A DNA stretch of 20,900 nt from Isoetes engelmannii (lineage: Eukaryota > Streptophyta > Lycopodiopsida > Isoetales > Isoetaceae). The notes under the pieces are model-generated. The model was given only the letters and a program-made list of their open reading frames with translations. It was not told the DNA's origin and did no database searches. Of the stretch, positions 8,001 through 18,302 are shown one piece after another (the first letter of the stretch is position 1; each line of letters starts with the position of its first letter). Position numbers and translations under genes: made by a program. Where the stretch lies: assembly GCA_011763485.2 (NCBI GenBank), contig JAANSK020275824.1, positions 1 through 20,900 on the forward strand, given 5' to 3'.

Positions 8001-11000
8001 CAAGAGGCGGAGCCTCATTGCGAAGCTTCCCAAACACTCTCCAAAGACGCAAAGAACAGCAGACCCAAACACTCTCCAAAGACGCAAAGAGCCCTTAAAT
8101 GGTTTAGAGCATAGAAATCCTTCTTCAATTCTGCAGGAGTGAGGGGATTCCAACTACTCTCAAGAACCTCACCAAGATCCTTTAGATTCAAATTAGTTTG
8201 GAAGGCATCTCTCCAAATAAAATAATTGTCTCCATCTAATACTGGATGCTGGAAATATTTCCAGGGATCTTGACTAACTCCATTGCCATGATCAGAAGAT
8301 AGAGAAAAATGACAAATACTGAGATAATTTGACGGACCAAGGTTGCAAACAATTAGATCTAGTGATTCTTGCCATTATGAACACGGATCTGGGAGGGAAA
8401 TGGTGAAACAGAGAATTGCATTCTGCAGTGATCTCTTATTCAAGCTCCAATCTCTAAACAATTTCTCAATCTCCAATCTCCGGCGTGAGGAAAGACCGGT
8501 GTGAAGGATTCGACGTGAATAAAATTGACGTGAAGGATTTTGGACGGAAAGAAATTGGATATTGGACGTCGACAACAATAGACAGGAAGAAACCGAACGT
8601 CGACAAAAGGAAGCAAAAAACTCGACTAAACCGAAACTTGCAGCCCTTTTCAAATTCGATCTGCAATGCATGCAGATAAATTGCGCAATCTGAGACAAAC
8701 CATGTCTCGAAACCCCTGTTCTTGCAGATTCAGCAAGGACGAATCAGACATCCTTCGGAATCAAGAGATTCTGGGCTTAATCACAAGCACCAGCAATTCC
8801 AACCCATTCTGAGAAGACCCAGCTCCAAATCCGGGAAAAAAAAAAATTGCAAATCTTACTCAATGTTGTCTCTCTCCTTCAATCTGGCTCTGGTACCATG
8901 TAGGTCTATTGAGTTCAATGTATTGAAGGAAATAGAAACAACAGAGGAGATGAAGCGTAAGCTATCTCGGAATGCTCAAAGAAGTAGCTATGCTAAGGTG
9001 ACTAAGACATTTATAGTAAGATGTCATGTCAGCACAACAGGTGACATACTATGCTGAGTCATCATAACAAGGTGATATTGTTCTAACACTCATCTACAAC
9101 CACTTGAGCTGTCAACAATATTTCTGGAGCGGTTGTGTTATCTTCCACGTTTTCCCAAGAATATCTCATGTATGCTACTTATAATCCTTCTCTTGTATCT
9201 CGAATTTATATGATGGATTCAGGGGCATCTTGTCATGTACACCTCATTTTTTGTCCAATTCAAAGGAAGATCATACCGTGTTAGTGGCTATGGGAAATGG
9301 TAATGTCTGTCAGTCTCAAGTTAAAGGATCTATTGACTTTGTCTTTAGCAGGGTCCTTGCATGCGAACAATGTTAGTCATGTTCCTGATTTGCATGCTAA
9401 CCTGTTATCTGTGTCTATGTTTGACAATTTTGGCAATGGCAAGATGCATCTTACTGAACATCATCCGTTTGAGTTTCTCAAGCCTGAGCAGCTCAAAGTT
9501 AGGGCCGAAGGTCATATGAATATGGCAGGTCTGTATACATTGGATGCCGATTTGGTGTCTCATGAATCCACGTATGTTGCAGCAGGAATTTCCAAGGAAC
9601 ATTTATAGATTTGGGCATGTTGGTGGTCGTGCATTAGGGGAACTGTCTAGGCTGCAGATGGTTCAAGGTTTGCCAACTTTAAAATCCCTTACTTGGAATG
9701 TGAAGCTTGACACTCAGGAAAGGAACCTCAAGAACCGTTTCCACATACTGCATCCCATCGAGTATGTCACATGCCAGATGTGTCTTTGGAGGATCCAAAT
9801 ACTTTTTGGTCTTAGTTGATGACTGTACTCGCTTCACTTGGTGTTTTTGTTATAAATACAAAAGTCAGGTGTTTCCCATCTTTCAAAATTTTCATGTGCT
9901 CATTGAAAAACAGACAGGGAGGTCACTTAAAGCACTGCATAGTGATAATGGGACAGAGTACATCAACAATGAGTTCAATAATTATTGTCACACTCATGAG
10001 TTTCATAAAAATCTCCCAGTTCCATATTCTCAACTCTCAAAACGGGGTAGCTGAACGAAGAAATAGGTCCATACAAGATCTCATTAGGTCTATGTTATTC
10101 CATGAACACTTGACTCCACATTTTTGGGGGGAGGCCTTGCAGACAGCAGTCTATCTTGAAAATCGAGCACCAACAGTGGCTTTCCAAAATATGACTCCAT
10201 TTGAAACTTTCCATGGTTACAGACCAGATTTTAGTAATCTCAAAGTGTTTAGGGGGAGGCCTTGCAGACAGCAGTCTATCTTGAAAATCGAGCACCAACA
10301 GTGACTTTCCAAAATATGACTCCATTTGAAGCTTTCCATGGTTACAAACCAGATGTTAGTAATCTCAAAGTGTTTGGCTCATTCGCTTTTGCAGCTCTTC
10401 CTATGGAACACTTGAAGCGAAATGGTAAGTCAACTCCACGGTCTATTGAATGCATTTTTATAGGTTACCGTACAAATCATAAAGGCTGAAAAATGTATGA
10501 TCCTAAGTTGCAACAAGTCTTTGTCTCTAGAAGTGTGAGATTTGTAGAAAATGGAGAGTATGTTGATGATGACGTCTCTACTCATGTTCCATTTGATCAA
10601 GACTTGGTTGCGCACTTATTTAATCATGTTTCCGCCTTGCCCAAGAACTTACCTGCTGCAGCACAGTCTCCTCAAGTCACTGTTTCAGATAAAACACATG
10701 ATGCTTTGGATGTGTGCTATGATTTGGAGAACGTTTATGAACATTGGCCCATTAATCTTCACAATGAATACATCTCTCAAGAATCCATCAATGACACTGC
10801 AGCTGCAGCTGCTTCATCTCGCTATGTTCCCAGTGTGGATTCTTCCACTGTTTCATCTCCAGAGATAACAAATGTACCCTTGAGAAGACCACGAAGAATA
10901 GCAGGCCTTTCACCTACTAAACACTTAAGATCTTGTTCCTTTACCTTCTCATAAAAAGGCTATTGGAAATAAGTGGGTTTTCCGCACCAAATTTCGTTCT

Positions 11001-14000
11001 GATGGATCTATTTCCAAGTATACGGCTCGCTTGGTAGCAAAGGGTTATTCCCAACCGAAGGAAGAGATTATGAGGAAATGTTTGCTCCTGGGTGTTGGCA
11101 TTCCAAAATAAATCAATTCCTTTTAGCACATGGATGTTATCGAAGCAATGCTGATCCAAACCTTTATGTTAAGACAACAGAGCAAGGATTGTCCTTGTTG
11201 TCTTGTACGTTGATGATTTAATTCTCACAGGGGATGCATCTAAATTGATAGCAGAACTGAAACATGCTCTTGTAGAGGCTTTTCAGATGACAGATTTAGG
11301 GCTTACGCACTATTATCTAGGCCTTGAAATATGGCAGCAAAGAGATGGCATTTTTATTTCAGAGCAAAAATACATTTAAGGAATTATTGCAGCAGTTACG
11401 GAGGTTTGCAGGGCAACGTCTTCCCCTTTTGAACCAGGCCTTCAACTTGATTTGGATTTTGATGCCGATGAGTGTGCTTCTTCACTGTATCGAAGTCTTG
11501 TAGGTGCACTCATTTATTTGACTGTGAATAGGCCAGACATTTCTTTCTTTGCAGGTTTATGTCGCAGCTTAGAACACCGTTGGCAAGCTGCTGAAAGAGT
11601 TTTGGCATATCTGAAAGACACTTCGGATGAAGGTCTTTTTTATGGTAAATCATCCAATTGACTGCTCACAATCTATACTGATGCAGATTATGGTAATTAT
11701 TTAGAATCCCAAAAGTCTAGAACAGGGATGCCTACTAAACTTGGGTCCAACGTGATCACTTGGCTCAGCAAGAAATACTCCACCGTCTGTAAAGGTACCA
11801 CAGAACCTGAAACCAAAGCTATGAGCACAAGGTACAGGAAATGCTTTGGCTCGAGAACTTATTAGCTAATTTGCAGGTATCCTCCTCTCATGCCACACTT
11901 TATTGTGGCAACCAAAATGATGTTGCGCTGACAAAACACTTCAGGTATCATCGTAAAACAAAGCATTTGGATATTTTGCTTTGCTTTGCTTTGCTTTGTT
12001 CACGAATAGGTTCTAACTCCGCAACTGCTCTTTAATTCTTTGTTTCTCTGAGAACCAAGTTGCAGATGGCTTCACAAAAGCACTTGTAGGCAAGAAGTTT
12101 ATAAGGTTTGAGGAGCCTATGGGTATGATGAAGAATCAGGTGAAGGGAGAGAAGCATTAGGATCGAAATTTCAGCTTTTGATCTTTATCAGAAATGAAAA
12201 CAAACCACTCCCATCATTTTGTCTTGTTTTCTTTTTTGAGCAGTCATAGTCATTTGTTAGAGACATGTATGTGTCAGTATGCATCAGCATAGAAGTGTGC
12301 ATGGGCATCTCTAAAAATGTAATCAGGCCACTTCAGTTTAATTCAAGTTTTGTCTCGTTTGCCTTCTCAACGTTTTCGCTTCTTGTGCTGATCTCTTCTC
12401 TGAGTTCATCAATCTAATAAGAAGGGCATGCCAACTTATTTGACATGATCTGGAGCTACTCTATGTTTCAAATACATGGTTGGTTCCTACCAAGGTCGTC
12501 CATAAAAAGAAAGATTTCACTTGGACAATTTTCAATGGGACAATTCAGAGTGTCTTCTCACCAATTGGAGATCGAGGTTGGAAGAACTAATCATGCTATT
12601 GTGAGGATCCTTTGTGTGGCTTTGGCTCAGTCGATCCCGAGGAGCATTTTATTTTCAGCTGCCCTGTTTGTTACATCATAAGAGGAAGATATCACTGTCT
12701 CTTTAGAAATCCAACAGCTCTCCAGCAATTTGAAAGGTATTATGACCAGAAATGTGTGGATCAAAACAAAGGAGCATCCTGAAAGAAAATGATACCACAG
12801 ATCCTAAAAGTCTTAGGCAAGCAAAATTAACTTCACTAATTACTCTTAAGGAAGAATTGGAGGTAGGAGGATCCAGAAAAGAAAAGAAAGGGCCCTGATC
12901 CAAGGGGGTAACATTAGCGGTTTCACAAAAGGGTAAAATACTCAGTAATACGAAGGCACGAGCAGTCATTTCAAAAGAGACGCCTATGCAGCAAGGGGTC
13001 CAAAGCTGATATCAGAACCTATCTCAAAGCAATTAAATAGCTTTTTTTTTTTTTTTTTTTGGGTCTATATTTGTCATGCTAATGCTGGAGGAGGACGATG
13101 CCTCCTGACAGACTTACAAATGCTGAAATTAAATAGTATAATGTATATACTTTTTTGTCTATTTTAGTCATGTCAATTGTGAAGGAGGACGATGCCTCAA
13201 GACAGACCTACACATACTGTATCTGTTATGGCTTCACGGGTCTCTCGAAGTTGTTTCACTATAAGATAATCCTTACCTGACAGATTGTACTTCTGAAGGA
13301 ATCCCATAGTTGTAGCTGCATCCCAGTCGTATCTGTTGAGAGCACCGGGATGTAATCAAAGTATATCGTAACACTTATGTCAAAAGAGAAAGTAGACCTT
13401 AAGTCTTAACTCAACGGAAGCTGATTAAGGGAGGTTAATTGGATTTATTTGAGAATGAACACCACTGACAGAAATATGATGGTTTAAATAAGGAAAGCGG
13501 ACTGAAAAACCCAAAGGAAGATCATTCGCTCCAGTCATCCCATCCTAGAATGCTGAGCTTCCTTGACCTAACCCAACCAATATATCATGGGAACAGATGC
13601 ATGGGAATGCATGGGAACAGATGCAATCAATAACTCATTCCATGATATTATCCTTTTGGCATACGCCTATTATCAAATTTAAGCTTGTACAGCATACAGC
13701 TTCGCAATAGAATAAGCCTGAATATCCGTGCTGTAAAATTAATTGTAAGATGGTGGCATCTCGCAAATTGCAATGAACTTTTATAACCTTTAAGCACGCA
13801 TAAAAGATGTTGACTTAACAGGGTCTGGAAACAGCATACCAAGCAACTCAACTATAAGCAAATTAGGTCAATAACTAGAAGGATGCTCCCAATTGTAAGA
13901 AATACATACTGATGTTTTGTAGGCTCCTGCGGCTTTGGTTCGATCAAAAGGGTCCCTGCAAAGTAGAAGACAAATGAAAACTCAATGACTAATATGTAGA

Positions 14001-17000
14001 CATAATTTCTAAATTACATATTTAGCTGACGACAGTGAAAATTATCACCTTGAAAACCCAGCTTCTCCTTCCATTCAAAAGCTTTTTGCAGAAAGCGTGC
14101 CTACGACAGAAAGAATAAACTTAGTATAAAGTGCTTTGTTTCTTACACTACTTTCTGGGAAAAAGGGTCGCCAGCGAAGAATGCTAACTGGAACTGAAAG
14201 TATGCATCTGCATGTTTTCTACAATTTCACCATTCCTGTGCTTATCATTTACAGTTACAAGTACACCATCAACAAACAGATCAGCAAAAATCTGCCCTCT
14301 ACTAATCTGAATTTGCTAATGTGCATGCACTTCTGTAATAACGAAAACACATAATGCTAATATGTACTTACAGGTCTGATGCTAGGGATTGTGCATTCAA
14401 TGAATTCAATCAAACATTTCTAACCTTTTTAAGCTCTGAAGCATGTCAAGTTGCAAATGTGTCATTAAAATCCATGGAAAGCAACATCATAAATATCATA
14501 TACATATGAGAATCAGGGCAAATCAGAACCATGTGATCAAGTTCTTTTTCCATATCGGTATTCAGTAGAGTTTGATAGCCTTCCCTACCACCCCAAAACA
14601 CATAATTTTCTCCTCCTAGTTCATGTGTAACCTGCACCCACATATAAAGAAAGAACATTTCACTAGAGACAACAGTGCATACTAAACTTCTGCTACTAAT
14701 TGTACCAACATCCAGGGTCATAAGCCGCATGAAGTTGGATACTGCTTTCTAACCAAGGACGCATTTGGAAGTCAGCTTCTTCACATTATGGGTTACACTA
14801 AAGACCCAACATCAGTTTTAGAGCCCTGATCATGCTTTGTTCTTAATTAGGTAGTTTACATTCTTTACCTATTCTTAGTTTGTGTCATTTTGATAATGTC
14901 TTGTTTTTATATGGCTTTATTTTTAGTACCTCGATTACATGTTTTTAGAGGCCATATTACTCAGTCCTAGCTGTTAACGGATACTATTTGACACCGAATA
15001 CATATTTCATAACGTTCTCAAGTGGAAGAATCTCAAGCACTTTGGTAAGGCTGTGGAAGGATCTCAAAGTTCTGTTCAGAGGCTACAATTGTACAGTGAC
15101 AACCAGAATACTATTCAGTTACTAATCAAAGCAGTTTCTTCATGCCAAAAACAACCATCTTCAGCTACACATTTTCTCCAGGGAATGGTTTCCGTCTCAT
15201 GATTTGGTTCTGGCCTACTGTTCAACATAGAATCAGCTCCCAGGTATGTTCATTAAACCATCGGCTAGCTAGGGTTGGTCTCAAGTGCGAAATTCAACAT
15301 CCATATGGGTTGAACATTTGGTTCTGCCCTACTGTTCAACATAGAATCAGCTCCCAGGTATGTTCATTAAACCATCGGCTAGCTACGGGTGGTCAATTCC
15401 AGCTCAAATGCGAAATTTAACATCCATATGGGTTGAACGGAGAGTGTGTTTGGAAAATGTGCATAAAAGTTTCTACTATGTAAATAATGTAAAAAGGAAA
15501 GCATGTGTTGTGTAGCAGTCAAGAACATAGGCAAAGGCCACGCGATCACCTGATCTTACACCAGCTAGGCAAAGGTCACTCGATCACCTGATCTTAGACC
15601 AGCTAGGCAAAGTAATGAGTTATATTTATATGCAACAGAAATGCAAGTTTCTTGCTCCTAGTCCTCCAACAGGTGGCAAGTTATAGGTAATAGAGGAGTT
15701 CAAATTGATTTGCCTTCATCGTCTGTTCAGATTTGTCTACATGAAAGATACATACCAGAGGCTTTTAATTGTTGTTAGCTGTAACTATATCTCATAATAA
15801 CAGATACTAGTGACCATCATAAACATACCTCCATAGCCTTTTTAACTTGTGCCGCTGCATATGCATAGACTCTGACATCTGGGCTGTTTGACAAGTCGAC
15901 ACAAATCAATTAACATCGATGTGAAAATTCTTAGCCCATGTACAATAACATGCAAATTGCAAAAAACCTGGTAGAAGCACCATGCATATAACGGGGATGT
16001 TTGAACAATTGCGCAGTTCCCCACAAGGGTCTAATGCTGGTTCCCATCTGCAAAGGAATACCAAGATAATTTATCCGACATTATGCTAATGAAACTGACC
16101 TAATCACGTGCATCTACATTTGAATTAGGAACTCACTTGCAATTTTTTGGCAAGTGCACTGACTTTATCCAGGTTTAAATTTGTCTCCTAGCAAATCCAT
16201 AAAAATATCAATATCAAGAGCAACTGAAAAAGACCATACAACACTTAATGCTTTTGTGTTAAGGTAGAATACCTGCAAAGTGGCTCCCTCGGGTGCAATA
16301 TCCCTATCATGAAAACACCAACGCTCTACACCCAATTTCTTCAAGAATTCGAAATTTGCTCTCACTGCAGGAAAACATCAGATCTGAAGGTTGATGGTAT
16401 ATAAAGCACTATAAACAGAATTATGAGATCAATCTTTAAACACACTAAGGAGATCCATTTTCTTAAGTGCTTTGTTTTGACTTCCTGGCTTTACTTATTT
16501 GATTTCATAGTCCCTAAGATTCTCTAGTTGTTAATAAAAGACACATGTAAGGAGCCTCTTCCAATGCTAACTGATCTTTGAAAAGCTGGATGACAACTTT
16601 TCGTCATTGAACAAACAGCACATAGATTGATTTTCCAAGTGAGGTGTACGACAACAACAAAATACAAAGATAGAACACTTTAGTCTCTTCTTACTTCTTC
16701 TGAAAGCTGTTCTTAGTGAGTTTGTGCCATCCTCCCACGGCCAATTCTTTGTAGACGAACCAAAGGGATCACTTCCATCTCCTCGGAATGTATGCCAGAA
16801 AGCAACACTAAACCGCAACCAATCCTGCAAAATAAAAAATCAGCAAAATACTATTATTCACTGCAAAAGAGCTTTCAAAGTTCCAACAAATGCCACTATG
16901 CCTTTATCCCTCATAATCCCGTCAACTTGGCATGCTTGCACTTTTATGCATTGCGTACCAGCTGCCTAGCCGAGTTAGAAATTCAATTCACAAGACATCC

Positions 17001-18053
17001 AAATCTGATGTCCTGAGTAGGCATTGATTAGATATGAGGTTCTATTCCACTATTAGTTTAATATAAACATCAGCAGATTGACGTTCAAGAGACCTTGTAC
17101 TAGAATTAATCATTCATCTTAAAGCAGATCTATACCTAAGAAGAGAAGTATAAGTGATTTTTATGCACATGAAAATTGTTCAAAGTTGGCATTTTCATAT
17201 GCCCAGTAAGATAATTCAGCTACCGCCGCAGGAAGCAAAATTGACATGTATAAACTAGAGACAAATGTTACTAAATCCAACCATGTTACAAAGAAAAACT
17301 TGCTCAAGAAGGCTTGCCAGATGGAACATGTGAGTTAATTATCTGATAAATACCAGTAACATATAATCCATTTAAAGAATGCCCAAGAACATCAGCATTT
17401 TCAAGTTATGCGTCTCGCTACACAATCGGTATTCTTTTATTTACCTTTTGTTCTTGAAAAGTAAATAGCTACTAAATTGGGATGGATAGGGGGCAGAAAT
17501 ATTGACCCACTTGTTGACGTTACAAGACAGATTAAATTATGCCATTATACATTAATCCATTGTAATTACCTTCATTCTCCTTCCAAGGATTTCCTCTTCA
17601 GCATTGTACCAATGATATGCAAGAGGATTATGACTTTGAGGCCCCTGAAATAATGCACAGGTTGTTTATTTTATTCCCTTACAAAAAATAAAAACGAGAA
17701 ATTGTTGCACGTTCAGATATGCAGTAGAAAGATCAGTATGAATTTAAATCAACGTAGAAAAAATTAAAGCTAGGGGCATGGAATTCTACTTTAACTTAAA
17801 TGCTTGTACATGTCTACCTCATACTGTATGGCAGAAATATTGGGAAAAAATTCTTCGGTGTCTTCGGCAGGATCAGCTTCCCAACGACAGGTAACATCTG
17901 CAATAGTCCCATCCTTTGGCAAATGCAGAACATTAAAGCATTGGAATGACAAATTTTACGGAAAACAGCCAAGTGGTAGTGTATCCTTACCTGTTGGAGT
18001 GAGACAGACACAATACACAGGAAAATAAGCAAACTAAAAACTCGGCCTTCCAT
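5030..18053 (-). CDS. XI: Plant xylose isomerase, 20 exons, complete
   Basis: Exons, in order of transcription: 18053-17991, 17913-17818, 17644-17570, 16824-16695, 16364-16273, 16187-16137, 16047-15968, 15883-15829, 14631-14530, 14100-14049, 13955-13910, 13332-13277, 6588-6537, 6460-6381, 6305-6235, 6141-6101, 5581-5482, 5415-5344, 5224-5147, 5065-5030. They total 1,428 nt (475 residues), close to known plant enzymes, and all phases agree. The enzyme interconverts D-xylose and D-xylulose using two divalent metals. Residues 1-21 form a hydrophobic signal peptide; no HDEL is present. Conserved residues: H140 and D143 in [11 protein letters not shown]271/K273 in IEPKP, E307/H310 in [13 protein letters not shown]335, D346/D348 in GWDTDQF, and D378 in FNFDAK. 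The exon 2 acceptor (AAG, 17914) was chosen because the nearer CAG breaks the frame. Intron 17 is GC-AG. Introns 8 and 12 hold retroelement pieces; introns 3, 4, 9, 11 and 16 (330-745 bp) show nothing recognised. Confidence 0.96.
5416..5481 (-). other. GC-AG intron 17 of xylose isomerase
   Basis: On the minus strand the exon end reads GTGCAG|gcaagt and the acceptor gacgccag|GATGG. CAG|GCAAGT is the classic GC-donor consensus. Using it joins LVQ to DGALEK, matching the family spacing. The alternative GT nine bases downstream would add three residues (A-S-F). Confidence 0.75.
6589..7391. other. Intron 12, 3' portion
   Basis: Transposon-derived or unknown intronic DNA. A short plus frame at about 7178-7270 ([10 protein letters not shown]) vaguely resembles a LINE endonuclease segment but is too weak to call. 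Confidence 0.35.
7392..7754 (+). mobile_element. LINE-like fragment: endonuclease start and zinc-knuckle-like motif
   Basis: From 7392 the frame reads MAAWNCSG, then a stop at 7449-7451, then [15 protein letters not shown]. This resembles the N-terminus of plant LINE ORF2 endonuclease (WNCRG... followed by a TET-like segment with N here). Further on (about 7590-7626), [15 protein letters not shown] has the CX2CX4H spacing of a retroelement zinc knuckle, but the last cysteine is replaced by leucine. The fragment is inactive. Family assignment is by motif only; a copia or other gag origin for the knuckle is possible. Confidence 0.4.
8015..8392 (-). mobile_element. Antisense retroelement fragment, LINE endonuclease-like
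   Basis: A minus-strand frame runs from about 8392 to a stop at 8015-8017. It contains [12 protein letters not shown] and, 24 residues after LD, SSDHGNG, which fits the LDR...SDH spacing at the end of LINE endonucleases. [19 protein letters not shown] and a tryptophan-rich linker follow. The [13 protein letters not shown] part could instead be a copia gag N-terminus, which would fit the LTR and primer site upstream of it. A 35-bp shifted duplication (8032 and 8067) disrupts the frame's end. It is broken under either reading. Confidence 0.4.
8886..9088 (-). mobile_element. Antisense copia-type LTR with primer-binding site
   Basis: On the minus strand a 190-bp segment (9088 to 8899) starts TGTTAGAACAATATC and ends CTACA, the TG...CA form of an LTR, with TATAAATG inside. 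Directly adjoining the CA is TGGTACCAGAGCC (8898-8886), nearly the plant copia primer site for initiator tRNA-Met (TGGTATCAGAGC). This is therefore the 5' end of an element transcribed leftward. A leader-like region (8885-8400) follows. No matching second LTR was found by eye. Confidence 0.6.
10127..10376 (+). repeat. 125-bp tandem duplication inside copia integrase
   Basis: The segment 10127-10251 is repeated at 10252-10376 with a handful of substitutions. The unit is not a multiple of three, so the duplication shifts the frame. It covers the integrase stretch [11 protein letters not shown] to SNLKVF. Divergence between copies shows that it is not recent. Confidence 0.92.
11974..12000 (+). 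repeat. (TTTGC)n microsatellite
   Basis: About five tandem copies of TTTGC interrupt the copia RNase H coding sequence just after TKHLDI, displacing the downstream QVADGFTK motif into another frame. Confidence 0.9.
12255..12411 (+). mobile_element. Possible 3' LTR of the copia element
   Basis: TGTTAGAGACATG begins at 12255, 95 bp after the pol stop, and a CA end could fall at 12411 (ttcatca). The start resembles the antisense LTR (TGTTAGA) and both contain CAGCATAG about 30 bp in. No purine tract sits immediately upstream and no paired 5' LTR was identified, so this is tentative. Confidence 0.25.
12440..12780 (+). mobile_element. LINE ORF2 C-terminal fragment (zf-RVT type)
   Basis: A plus frame reads [13 protein letters not shown] (about 12506-12540) and later [15 protein letters not shown] (about 12634-12680), followed by [11 protein letters not shown]. 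The EEHFIFSCP core is the zinc-binding block near the C-terminus of plant LINE reverse transcriptases. Together with the endonuclease-like start at 7392 on the same strand it may bracket a LINE that the copia elements entered. Frameshifts are present. Confidence 0.55.
13031..13220. repeat. Diverged 96-bp direct repeat
   Basis: Two copies begin aattaaatag (13031 and 13127), each followed by a T-rich run, gtctat, and gaggaggacgatgcct. The first includes 19 consecutive T (13042-13060). It lies in intron 12 just beyond the exon 12 donor. Confidence 0.7.
13586..13625. repeat. 24-bp shifted direct repeat
   Basis: catgggaacagatgca occurs at 13586 and again at 13610, within intron 11. Confidence 0.85.
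15010..15440 (+). mobile_element. Second copia fragment (RNase H end) in intron 8
   Basis: A plus frame gives FGKAVEGSQ, then [11 protein letters not shown] (about 15088-15120). In shifted frames it then gives a decayed match to the copia C-terminal LAYCSTENQLADMFTKPLA region at about 15208-15290. The latter part (15203-15316) is tandemly repeated at 15317-15439 (114-bp shift). ggagag before TGTG at about 15440 could be the remains of the polypurine tract and LTR start. The fragment lies antisense to xylose isomerase. Confidence 0.65.
15203..15439 (+). repeat. 114-bp tandem duplication in the intron 8 copia fragment
   Basis: The unit tttggttctg... at 15203 recurs at 15317. The central part, through caaccatcggctagct-type sequence, is nearly identical, and the second copy has a small insertion near its end. 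Confidence 0.88.
15528..15612. repeat. 38-bp tandem repeat, 2.2 copies
   Basis: taggcaaagg...gatcacctgatctta repeats at 15528 and 15566, with a third partial start at 15604. It lies in intron 8, downstream of the copia fragment, perhaps in its former LTR. Confidence 0.85.
16825..17569 (-). other. Xylose isomerase intron 3
   Basis: 745 bp of AT-rich intron between exons 3 and 4. No repeat, RNA gene or coding fragment was recognised. Confidence 0.6.
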
Positions 18054-18302
18054 CGGGTTACTGTAAGCTTCGACAAGCTATTTATTTGTATGTGTGTAAG
18101 CGCTCGGATATGTACACAAAATTTTTGGTTGAAAGAGATAAACCAAATTCTAGTGCGCCCACGTGTCGGTAAGAATATGCGTGAGTTAAATTGTTGTAGG
18201 TAGCATATTATGTCAGATGTGCCTCCGCTCGCGCGGCACATCTTCCACAACACAATTGCACCTAAAAAGCAATTATTGAAACGTAAAGTTTGGTTAGGGT
18301 TT
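18054..18302 (-). promoter_or_regulatory. Xylose isomerase promoter and 5' UTR
   Basis: Read on the minus strand, the 250 bp upstream of the ATG hold a telo box AAACCCTAA (18302-18294) and an ABRE-type G-box, ACACGTGGGC (18167-18158), about 105 bp before the start codon. An A/T-rich AAATAAATA at about 18090-18080 may be TATA-like. ABRE motifs are known abscisic acid and stress elements in plants; regulation of this gene by them is inferred only. The telo box could equally face a plus-strand transcript starting near 18300. Confidence 0.4.

Larger units (their letters stand above)
9110..12160 (+). mobile_element. Decayed Ty1/copia retrotransposon pol region
   Basis: Copia domains appear in the expected order. 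The protease motif DSGA is at 9216-9227, then [19 protein letters not shown], then a GAG-pre-integrase piece ([15 protein letters not shown], about 9611-9655). The integrase acidic residues are in VDDCTRF (9815-9835), SDNGTEY (9941-9961) and NGVAERRN (10041-10064). Reverse transcriptase spans about 10970-11360 with YVDD at 11206-11217, and RNase H begins at YTDADYGN (about 11677). The end reads [12 protein letters not shown] and stops at 12158-12160. It is dead: several frameshifts, a stop at 10487-10489, a 125-bp duplication in integrase, and a deletion of the fingers/palm after YEEMFAPG (about 11089). It lies antisense to the host gene in intron 12. Confidence 0.9.

Noticed and set aside
8375-8698. 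107-residue minus-strand frame in the LTR leader region
   Set aside because: Composition resembles untranslated leader; no domain recognised, and it overlaps a plus frame of similar quality.
13042-13060. T19 run as a LINE or SINE poly(A) tail on the minus strand
   Set aside because: It is part of a two-copy local repeat, and no element body or target duplication is recognised beside it.
14446-14529. Extension of the xylose isomerase frame past HM into a longer open frame
   Set aside because: A GT donor lies at the family-conserved exon end, and the next exon (14100-14049) joins in phase with the expected ARF sequence; the extension is intron read-through.
17818-17901. Alternative exon 2 start at the attgcag acceptor (17901)
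   Set aside because: It shifts the frame and loses the conserved FFP...YE segment; the ccaaag acceptor at 17914 keeps it.
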